Of a DNA stretch of 11,264 bases, positions 5,030 through 11,264 are shown piece after piece. Position 1 is the stretch's first letter. Each line of letters begins with the position of its first letter. Under the pieces are notes generated by a model. That model saw only the letters and a list, made by a program, of their open reading frames with translations. It did not search any database and had not been told where the DNA came from. Both the position numbers and the translations under genes were made by a program. Origin of the DNA: DALYJJ01 sp031969915 (GTDB taxonomy: Bacteria; Acidobacteriota; Terriglobia; Bryobacterales; Bryobacteraceae); assembly GCA_031969915.1 (NCBI GenBank), contig DALYJJ010000174.1, positions 1 through 11,264 of the forward strand. The letters run 5' to 3'.

Positions 5030-7378
5030 ATGAACCTTACTCTGGGGTTTCCAGAACCTGACCAGCCTTCGCTCGCGTTAGCCCGCGGCGATGGCTTCGA
5101 AGCGATCTTGACCCGGTTCCAGGAATGGATGTCGGACCCGGAGTCACCGGTACGGGCGATCCGGCATCTGCCGGCTCGCCCCCCTACCCTCTCCCCCCTC
5201 CCCGAACGTGTCGACGCCCGCCTGCGGCAAGCCCTCCTCCAGCGCGGCATCGGCGAGCTCTACAGCCACCAGTCCGAGTGCTTCGAAGCCGTCGAGGACG
5301 GCGGCAACGTCGTCGTCGTCACCCCAACGGCGAGCGGCAAGACCCTCTGCTACAACCTCCCCGTCCTGAACCGCCTGCTCGCCGACCCCGGCGCGCGCGC
5401 CCTCTACCTGTTCCCCACCAAAGCTCTGGCCGAAGACCAGCTCCAGGAGTTGACCTCGGCCATCGACGCCGCGGGCGCCGGAATCCGCGCCTTCACCTAC
5501 GACGGCGACACGCCCCAGGATGCCCGCAAGGCCATCCGCGAGCGCGCCAACATCGTACTCACCAACCCCGACATGCTCCACAGCGGCGTCCTGCCGCACC
5601 ACACCAAGTGGGCCAAGCTCTTTGAGAACCTCCGCTACTTCGTCATCGACGAACTCCACTACTACCGCGGCGTCTACGGCAGCCACCTCGCCAACATCGT
5701 TCGCCGCCTCAAGCGCATCTGCGCGTTCTACGGCAGTGCGCCTCAGTTCATCTGCTGTTCGGCCACCATCGGCAACCCGCAGCACCTGGCCCAGCGCCTC
5801 ACCGAAGAGCCCGTCGCCCTGGTCGACCGCAACGGCGCCCCCAGCGGCGAGAAGTGGGTGGTCTTCTACAACCCGCCGGTCGTCAACCGCCAGCTCGGCA
5901 TCCGGCGCAGCTACCTCCACGAATCCCGGCGCGTCGCCTCGGAGATGGTGGACCGCGGCCAGCAGACTCTGCTCTTCGCCAACAGCCGCCTGGCCACCGA
6001 GCTGCTCCTCACCTACATGAAGGACGCCACCGGCAAGGCCGGCGTCCCGCCAGGCGCCGTGCGCGGCTATCGCGGCGGCTACCTGCCGCGCGAGCGCCGG
6101 GAGATCGAACGGATGCTGCGCTCAGGCGACATCCGAGCCGTGGTCGCCACCAACGCGCTCGAACTCGGCATCGACATCGGCTCGCTCGATGCCGTGGTGA
6201 TGGCCGGCTACCCCGGAACGGTCGCCTCCCTCTGGCAGCGCGCGGGCCGCGCCGGACGCCGTCAAACCTCATCCCTCGCCGTGCTGGTGGCCTCCAGTGC
6301 GCCCCTGGACCAGTACATCGTCGAGCACCCCGAGTACTTCTTCGGTCAATCCCCGGAACAGGCGTTCATCAATCCCGATAACGCCGAGATCCTGGTCAAT
6401 CACCTCAAGTGCGCGGCCTTCGAACTGCCCGTGCGCGACGGTGAGAAGTTCGGCCCGCACGAGACCGCCGTACTCTGCGAGTTTCTGAGCGAACTCGGGC
6501 TTGTGCACCACTCCGCGGGCGCCTGGCACTACACCTCCGACACGTATCCCGCCGACGCGGTCAGCCTGCGCGCTGTCACCAGCGATAACTTCATCGTCAT
6601 CGACAACACCAACGAGCCGCGTGTGATCGCCGAGGTCTCCTTCCCCATGGCGCTCACCGCGCTTCACGAGAAGGCCATCTACCTCCACGAAGCCCGCCAG
6701 TTCCAGGTGGAGCGCTTCGACTACGACGCCCGCAAAGCCTATGTGCGCCAGGTGGAGTGCGACTACTTCACCGACGCCATCGACTACACGCAGGTGAAGG
6801 TGCTCGAGGAGTTCGATCTCCGCCCGCTCGCCGATGCCAGCGCTCATCACGGCGAAGTGCGCGTCAATCGCCAGGTGGTGGGCTTCAAGAAGGTGAAGCT
6901 CTACACGATGGAGAACATCGGCTCCGGGCAGCTTTCCATGCCCGAGCAGGAGATGCACACCACGTCGTTCTGGCTCCACTTCCCCGCCCCGTTCCTGGAG
7001 CGCTTCCCGGACCTCTCCCCAACGGAACGCCAGAACGGCTTGTCCGGCCTGGGCACGGCGCTCCGCACCATCGCCGCGCTGCTGCTGATGTGCGACCCGC
7101 GCGACCTCGGCGTGGCCATGACGGAAGACCTCGCCGCCGGCCTCCCGGCCTTCGAACCGAATCTGTATCTGTTCGACGCCTACCCCGGCGGCATCGGCCA
7201 GAGCGCCCCGCTGTTCGCCGGCGTCGAGCGGCTTCTGGCCGGGGCGGCGGACCTGATCGCGGCTTGCCCTTGCGATTCCGGCTGCCCGAGCTGCGTCGGC
7301 CCGGTGGGCGAAATCGGCGAGCGGGGAAAGGAGGCGGCGGGGCGGTTCCTCGCCGCACTGCAGGTCAAGGAAGGGTAG
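5030..7378 (+). CDS. mrfA: MrfA/YprA-type DEAD-box DNA helicase with DUF1998 zinc-binding tail
   Basis: A 782-residue superfamily 2 helicase, slightly longer than B. subtilis MrfA (about 749) and related to yeast Hrq1. In Bacillus, MrfA works in repair of mitomycin C adducts with the exonuclease MrfB. Motif I is TPTASGKT (98-105), motif Ia FPTKALAEDQ, motif II DELH (207-210), motif III SAT (244-246), with ATNALELGIDIG and QRAGRAGR (403-410) in the second RecA domain. A long MrfA-specific middle follows (FQVERFDYDARKAYVR, YTMENIGSGQ). The DUF1998 end carries YPGGIGQSAPLF and a cysteine cluster C746-x-C748-x3-C752-x2-C755, probably binding zinc. The start ATG at 5030 follows AAGG at 5020, a weak Shine-Dalgarno. 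TACCCT at 5005-5010 is a poor -10 candidate. No mrfB-like gene adjoins it. The next gene starts 35 nt after the stop. No motif is missing. Confidence 0.93.
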   Translation: MNLTLGFPEPDQPSLALARGDGFEAILTRFQEWMSDPESPVRAIRHLPARPPTLSPLPERVDARLRQALLQRGIGELYSHQSECFEAVEDGGNVVVVTPTASGKTLCYNLPVLNRLLADPGARALYLFPTKALAEDQLQELTSAIDAAGAGIRAFTYDGDTPQDARKAIRERANIVLTNPDMLHSGVLPHHTKWAKLFENLRYFVIDELHYYRGVYGSHLANIVRRLKRICAFYGSAPQFICCSATIGNPQHLAQRLTEEPVALVDRNGAPSGEKWVVFYNPPVVNRQLGIRRSYLHESRRVASEMVDRGQQTLLFANSRLATELLLTYMKDATGKAGVPPGAVRGYRGGYLPRERREIERMLRSGDIRAVVATNALELGIDIGSLDAVVMAGYPGTVASLWQRAGRAGRRQTSSLAVLVASSAPLDQYIVEHPEYFFGQSPEQAFINPDNAEILVNHLKCAAFELPVRDGEKFGPHETAVLCEFLSELGLVHHSAGAWHYTSDTYPADAVSLRAVTSDNFIVIDNTNEPRVIAEVSFPMALTALHEKAIYLHEARQFQVERFDYDARKAYVRQVECDYFTDAIDYTQVKVLEEFDLRPLADASAHHGEVRVNRQVVGFKKVKLYTMENIGSGQLSMPEQEMHTTSFWLHFPAPFLERFPDLSPTERQNGLSGLGTALRTIAALLLMCDPRDLGVAMTEDLAAGLPAFEPNLYLFDAYPGGIGQSAPLFAGVERLLAGAADLIAACPCDSGCPSCVGPVGEIGERGKEAAGRFLAALQVKEG

Positions 7379-7385
7379 CTAGAGT

Positions 7386-7391
7386 TAGAAT
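7386..7391 (+). promoter_or_regulatory. Weak candidate -10 box (TAGAAT) before the kinase gene
   Basis: TAGAAT matches TATAAT at five of six bases in the 35-nt gap after mrfA. It would give a leader of about 16 nt. No -35 box is apparent, and readthrough from mrfA is equally possible. Confidence 0.2.
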
Positions 7392-7413
7392 CGAGAGACA
7401 TTGGCACATCGTT

Positions 7414-10272
7414 ATGGCTGCTGACCTCGGCAAGCGGGCGATGGAACTGCATCGGACTGCGTCTCGAATGCGGCCCGGGGAGCGCGCCGCCTTCCTGGAC
7501 TCCGCCTGCGGCGGCGACTCTGCGCTGCGCGCTGCCGTGGAAAGGTTGCTCGACGACGGCGGCCCTTCGCTCGAACTCGCTCCGGGGGAGTCGTTGGCGC
7601 AGTACCGGATCGAAAAGAAGCTCGGCCAGGGCGGGATGGGCGCCGTGTACCTGGCCCATGACACGCGGCTCAACCGGAAGGCCGCGGTCAAGGTCCTCAC
7701 CACCGAACACGCCGCCAACGAGCAGTACCGCCGGCGCTTGCTGCGCGAGGCCCGGGCCGCGGCGGCGCTCAACCATCCCAATATCGTCACCGTCTACGAG
7801 ACCGCCTCCGATCGCGGCGTCGACTTCATCGCCATGGAATTCGTGGCCGGCCACCGGCTGGACGAACTGATTCCGAAGAAGGGCCTCGCTCAGAAGCAAC
7901 TGCTGAAGTACGCCATTCAGATCGCCGACGGCCTGGCCTGCCTCCACCAGGCCGGTCTCCTGCATCGCGACCTCAAGCCCGCGAACATCATGATCGACGC
8001 CGGCGGGCGCGCGCGGATCCTCGACTTCGGCCTGGCCAAAGATGTCCCCGCCACCGGCCCCTCGGCCGAAACGAGTACCGCCACCGTCATCACCCAGGCG
8101 GGCATCGTTGTCGGCACCACCGCGTACCTGTCCCCCGAACAGGCCGAAGGCCGGGATCTCGACGCGCGCTCCGACGTGTTCAGCTTCGGCATCGTTCTCT
8201 ACCAGATGGCCACCGGCCATCTGCCGTTCGACGCCGACTCCCGCGTGGCGCTCCTCGCCAAGATCCTCAAGGAGGACCCCGAACCCCCCAGGGCAATCGC
8301 CTCCATCTCTCCCGAACTCGAGCGGCTCATCCTCCGCTGCCTGCGCAAGGACCCGTCGCGCCGTTACCAGACCATGGCCGATCTTCGCGTCGCGCTGGAA
8401 GACTTGGAATTGGAATCGACCGCCGGCGTGCCCGCCCCGCCGCCGGCGTCCTCTCGATTCAACGCCCGCACGGCGGCTCTCGCCGCGCTTGCTCTGGTCG
8501 CGCTCGTCGCCATCGGCTTCCTCGCCGCCAAGGTCTGGCCAGGCGCGCCCCAAGGCGCGGCCCTCAGGACCATCAAGTTCACCATCAACCCCGCAAACCT
8601 GGTGCGCGGCGCCGACGGACAGATCGACACCGAGATCTCCGTCTCTCACAACGGCAAACACATCGCGTATGTCGAAAACCAGGGAGGCCAGCTCTGGATT
8701 CGCGACATCGACCAGGAGTCCGCCCGTCCCGTGCCCGGAGCAACGCAGGTCTACCAGGCGTTCTGGTCGCCGGACGACCGGTTCATCGGTTACTCGTCCG
8801 GCGCCAACTGCGGCACCAGCGCTGGTTGCGATCTGATGCGCATCCCCGTCGAAGGCGGAGTCGCCGTCTCGCTCCTCAAGTTGGCCCGGCCGTTCCGCCG
8901 CGCCAACTGGTCTTCCGACGGCCAGACCATCGTCTTCTGCGACACCGCGGGTATGTACACGGTGCCCGCCAGAGGCGGCCCGGTCACACCCATCGTCGAG
9001 CACTCCCACATCGAACATCCCTCCTTCCTCGACCTGCCGGGCGGTAAGCGGGCGGTGCTCTATCAGTCGGTCGAACCGGGCCAGCGAGTCCACGGTCTGT
9101 GCGTTCGCGTCCTGGGCGAAGACAAGTTCCGCGCCATCCTCGCTACGAATTCGAACAATCCTTACCCCACCTATAGCCCGACCGGGCACATCATCTATGT
9201 GGACGGCGACCGCGATCGCGCCGCGATCTGGGCCCTGCCCTTTTCGCTGAGCAGGCTCGAGGCAGTGGGAAAACCCTTTCTCGTCGCCCAGCAGGGAGCT
9301 TCGCCCGTGGTGTCGCGTACCGGCACGCTGATCTATGGCGATGTCCCTCCGGACCGTCATCAACTCGCCTGGGTGGACCGCGCCGGCGCGCCCCTGGCCC
9401 TCATCGGCGAGCCCCGGCGGCAACTCGGTCCCACGCTCTCCCCGGCCGCCGGCCGGCTGAGTGTGATGGTCATGGAAGACGCGCCCGAGATGTGGGTTCA
9501 CGATCTGGCGCGCGGAACCGCGAACCCTCTGACGGCGGATGGCGTGCGAAAAAGGCCGGGGCCGTGGATGGCCGCCGGACGCGACGTCGTCTACGCCGCG
9601 ACGGCGAGCGGGAGAAACTTCGATATCTTCGCTCGCGGTCCAGGCGCGAGCGGCAATGCTCCGGCCCTGGTGGCGACACCCCAGGATGAGACCCCGCTGG
9701 ACTGGTCCGAATCGCGGCGCACCCTCCTCTACGAGACGAGTTCTCCCGAGAGCAAGGGCGATCTCCTCTACCGCGAGGCCACCCCTGGCGGCGGGCTCGG
9801 CGAAAGCATGGTCTTTCTCAAGACGCCGTTTGACGAAAGGGCGGCGCAGTTCTCACCCGACGGCAAGTATGTCGTGCACGTCTCCGACGAGTCCGGCCGG
9901 GCGGAGGTCTACGTCCGCGACTTCCCGGCGGGCACGCGGAAGTGGCAGATCTCCCGCGGCGGGGGCGCCGCGCCGCGCTGGCGGCGCGACGGGATCCTGT
10001 TCGTGCGAAAGCCGGCCCTGGTGAGCGTCGCCGTTTCCTTCCAGCCCGAGTTCACTCCCGGCCCGCCGGCCGAGTTGTTTCAGCGCCGCGCGTTGACCCT
10101 GTTCAATTTCATCCTCGGTTCGCAGAGCCTCTCTTACCCGCAATACGATGTCACGCCGGATGGCAAGAAGATCGTTCTCCTCGAACGGCCGGCGAACGAG
10201 AAACCCCTCTCCATCCACGTCGCACATAACTGGTTCGAAGAGTTCCGCGGCGACCGCAAGGACCCGATCTGA
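7414..10272 (+). CDS. Transmembrane Ser/Thr protein kinase with C-terminal PD40 beta-propeller
   Basis: A 952-residue Hanks-type kinase. A short N-terminal region (about 1-50, MRPGERAAFLDSACGGD) is typical of acidobacterial and planctomycete kinases. The kinase domain (about 64-330) is complete: GQGGMGAVYLAHD (71-83), AVKVL with K93, αC Glu E112, HRDLKPAN with D186, DFGLAK with D204, GTTAYLSPEQAEG, SDVFSFGIVLYQMATG and RCLRKDPSRRYQ. A Pro-rich linker leads to one membrane segment (about 352-373, AALAALALVALVAIGFLAAK). The extracytoplasmic part (about 385-952) has WD40-like PD40 repeats: SHNGKHIAYV, SPDDRFIGY, SSDGQTIVF, SPTGHIIYV, SPDGKYVVHVS, TPDGKKIVLL. It probably senses an outside signal and phosphorylates cytoplasmic proteins; targets unknown. 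The ATG at 7414 is the first after the mrfA stop and restores the N-terminal family motif; ATG 7441 is the alternative. The frame is open far upstream inside mrfA, but that part is a shadow. Confidence 0.93.
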   Translation: MAADLGKRAMELHRTASRMRPGERAAFLDSACGGDSALRAAVERLLDDGGPSLELAPGESLAQYRIEKKLGQGGMGAVYLAHDTRLNRKAAVKVLTTEHAANEQYRRRLLREARAAAALNHPNIVTVYETASDRGVDFIAMEFVAGHRLDELIPKKGLAQKQLLKYAIQIADGLACLHQAGLLHRDLKPANIMIDAGGRARILDFGLAKDVPATGPSAETSTATVITQAGIVVGTTAYLSPEQAEGRDLDARSDVFSFGIVLYQMATGHLPFDADSRVALLAKILKEDPEPPRAIASISPELERLILRCLRKDPSRRYQTMADLRVALEDLELESTAGVPAPPPASSRFNARTAALAALALVALVAIGFLAAKVWPGAPQGAALRTIKFTINPANLVRGADGQIDTEISVSHNGKHIAYVENQGGQLWIRDIDQESARPVPGATQVYQAFWSPDDRFIGYSSGANCGTSAGCDLMRIPVEGGVAVSLLKLARPFRRANWSSDGQTIVFCDTAGMYTVPARGGPVTPIVEHSHIEHPSFLDLPGGKRAVLYQSVEPGQRVHGLCVRVLGEDKFRAILATNSNNPYPTYSPTGHIIYVDGDRDRAAIWALPFSLSRLEAVGKPFLVAQQGASPVVSRTGTLIYGDVPPDRHQLAWVDRAGAPLALIGEPRRQLGPTLSPAAGRLSVMVMEDAPEMWVHDLARGTANPLTADGVRKRPGPWMAAGRDVVYAATASGRNFDIFARGPGASGNAPALVATPQDETPLDWSESRRTLLYETSSPESKGDLLYREATPGGGLGESMVFLKTPFDERAAQFSPDGKYVVHVSDESGRAEVYVRDFPAGTRKWQISRGGGAAPRWRRDGILFVRKPALVSVAVSFQPEFTPGPPAELFQRRALTLFNFILGSQSLSYPQYDVTPDGKKIVLLERPANEKPLSIHVAHNWFEEFRGDRKDPI

Positions 10273-10278
10273 CGCGTT

Positions 10279-10300
10279 CGCCGGACTAGCGCTTCCGGCG
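10279..10300. terminator. Hairpin between convergent kinase and peptidase genes
   Basis: CGCCGG (10279-10284) and CCGGCG (10295-10300) form a perfect 6-bp GC stem with a 10-nt loop that contains the palindrome AGCGCT. It covers the stop codon of the minus-strand gene and lies 6 nt after the kinase stop. No T-tract follows on either strand, so it would act as a bidirectional block or as an RNA end stabiliser rather than a classical terminator. Confidence 0.4.
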
Positions 10301-11264
10301 CGGCCCAAACTCGAAGGAGACCCGTTTCCCCACGCCGGGAATCTCGCCGTAAAACCACTTCTCGTACCCTTCCGACGGGTGCGCCTCGACCTCATCCGGG
10401 GGGCCGTAGCGAAGATAGAGACGGCCGCGTTCGGTCTCCGCTCCACGCACGCCGCCCTCGGCGAACCGATCGTTCGTATAAGCGAGACGACGCTGGTATT
10501 CGCGTTCGTCCAAGCCCGCCGCGGCGGGCGCTTCCGCCGGAGGAGCCGGCGGAGGCGGAGCAGGCGGAGGCGGAGGCGCCCCACGCAGCGTTCGCGGGCG
10601 CCCCGGAGCCTTCGGCGCGGGAGGCGCCACGTCCGCCTCCGCGCGCGGAGGCGGCGGAGGTGGTGGCGGCGGCGCGGCCGCGCGCGGTTGTGCGCTCGCC
10701 GGTGGTCCGTAGAACAGCACGGCGACAAGCAGCAGCGCCGCAAACACCGGAACCGAAGCCCAATACGAACTCGATGCCCGCGACGGCGCGAGCAGCCGCC
10801 GCACCCGCGGCCCCAGGCGCCCGCCGTTCGCCGGCAATGCCAGCGCCGCGTCGTGCGCGCGTTGTTCTTCCAGCCACAGCAGAGCCTTGGTGTACATCAC
10901 GACCTCTCCTCCACAAAGACGGACCGCGAGATCGTCGCAGCAGAACTCGCGATCCTTGCGAACGTGATCCGAAACCCACCACACCGCCGGATGGTAGAAG
11001 AGCACCGTCTCGAGCACGCACTGCAACAGGTTCACCCAGTGATCCCGGCGCATCCAGTGCGCCAGTTCGTGGAGCACCAGCGCTTCGAGCAGTTCAGGCG
11101 GCAATCCCGTCACGGCCGAGACGGGCAGCAGAATCGCCGGCCGCCACCACGCAACCAGGGCCGGCGCGTCGACGGCTTTCGAAACCAGCACGCGAACCGG
11201 CGCGCCACCGAGCAGCGCCCGCACCCGCGCACGGATCGGCTCGGGCAACTCCACAGCGCACCGC
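10286..11264 (-). CDS. BlaR1-type M56 metallopeptidase fused to a GWxTD-like domain, N-terminus outside window
   Basis: Partial: the frame is open through the right edge, and the GTG at 11254 is an internal Val codon. About 325 residues are seen. The zinc peptidase core is intact: a HELAH (HExxH) motif in LEALVLHELAHWMRRDH, then HPAVWWVSDHVRKDREFCCDD, whose Glu is the likely third ligand. A membrane segment follows (VPVFAALLLVAVLFYG). In BlaR1/MecR1 the part after this segment is an outside sensor; here it is an Ala/Pro linker of about 70 residues with a run of nine prolines, then a GWxTD-like domain (YQRRLAYTNDRFAEGG, ETERGRLYLRYGPPDEVE, EKWFYGEIPG) that ends the protein. The GWxTD core is degenerate here (G-A-E-T-E). 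A BlaI/MecI-type repressor gene would be expected just beyond the right edge; that is inference. Stops of this gene and the kinase are 13 nt apart. Confidence 0.88.
   Translation of the reverse strand, partial: RCAVELPEPIRARVRALLGGAPVRVLVSKAVDAPALVAWWRPAILLPVSAVTGLPPELLEALVLHELAHWMRRDHWVNLLQCVLETVLFYHPAVWWVSDHVRKDREFCCDDLAVRLCGGEVVMYTKALLWLEEQRAHDAALALPANGGRLGPRVRRLLAPSRASSSYWASVPVFAALLLVAVLFYGPPASAQPRAAAPPPPPPPPPRAEADVAPPAPKAPGRPRTLRGAPPPPPAPPPPAPPAEAPAAAGLDEREYQRRLAYTNDRFAEGGVRGAETERGRLYLRYGPPDEVEAHPSEGYEKWFYGEIPGVGKRVSFEFGPRRKR
10540..10680. repeat. GC-rich low-complexity tracts encoding the Ala/Pro linker
   Basis: Two clusters of GGCGGA/GGCGGC-type repeats (about 10548-10580 and 10645-10680) lie within the peptidase gene and encode the proline-rich linker, including nine consecutive prolines. 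They are slippage-prone and a likely site of length variation between strains. Confidence 0.7.

Noticed and set aside
6757..7413. In-frame upstream extension of the kinase by 219 codons.
   Set aside because: It lies within mrfA in another frame, is Arg/Pro-rich, and precedes the family's normal N-terminal motif.
7180..9501. A 773-codon open frame on the minus strand, opposite the mrfA end and the kinase.
   Set aside because: It is the antisense shadow of strongly coding, GC-rich sequence. Its translation is low-complexity and rich in Gly/Ala/Arg/Asp with no known motif, while the plus strand has complete kinase and helicase motifs.
10540..10680. Possible tandem-repeat or CRISPR-like array in the repeated GGCGGA tracts.
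   Set aside because: The repeats are short, irregular and in frame, and simply encode a proline-rich linker; there are no spacers of uniform length.

Overview
The window is high-GC bacterial chromosome, dense with genes and with third codon positions rich in G and C. The best fit is an acidobacterium of the Solibacter/Bryobacter type. This is inferred from the gene styles: a Pkn-type kinase ending in a PD40 propeller, a BlaR1-type M56 peptidase ending in a GWxTD-like domain, a TIM-barrel isomerase with a twin-arginine leader, and a firmicute-like Hfq followed by HflX. No rRNA, tRNA, CRISPR array, insertion sequence or phage gene was seen.

Left part (1-3566, all +): the C-terminal 185 residues of a class II CPD photolyase, a TIGR01777/YfcH-type NAD(P)-binding epimerase, an unrecognised 93-residue protein, then hfq and hflX. 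hfq has a recognisable -10 box, a leader of about 70 nt and the only strong Shine-Dalgarno in the window. hflX follows after 9 nt, in the same reading frame, with a TTG start and no Shine-Dalgarno, so translation is probably coupled.

Middle (3567-5029): a minus-strand sugar phosphate isomerase/epimerase-like TIM-barrel protein converges on hflX and diverges from a small PilZ protein. The PilZ gene looks less GC-rich and uses codons its neighbours avoid.

Right part (5030-11264): a complete MrfA/YprA-type DEAD-box helicase with a C-terminal cysteine cluster (DNA repair), then a 952-residue transmembrane Ser/Thr kinase with an extracytoplasmic beta-propeller. Converging on the kinase, with only 13 nt between the stops, is a BlaR1-like M56 peptidase whose usual sensor is replaced by a proline-rich linker and a GWxTD-like domain. 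Its N-terminus lies outside the window.

Most of the content is ordinary. Most worth a second look are: (1) -10-like hexamers 6-11 nt upstream of several start codons that lack Shine-Dalgarno sequences, suggesting leaderless or near-leaderless transcripts; (2) a near-repeat of 18 nt shared by the predicted 5' end of the hfq transcript and the hfq coding sequence; (3) the M56-GWxTD fusion facing a kinase-propeller gene. I found no convincing undescribed multi-gene system.
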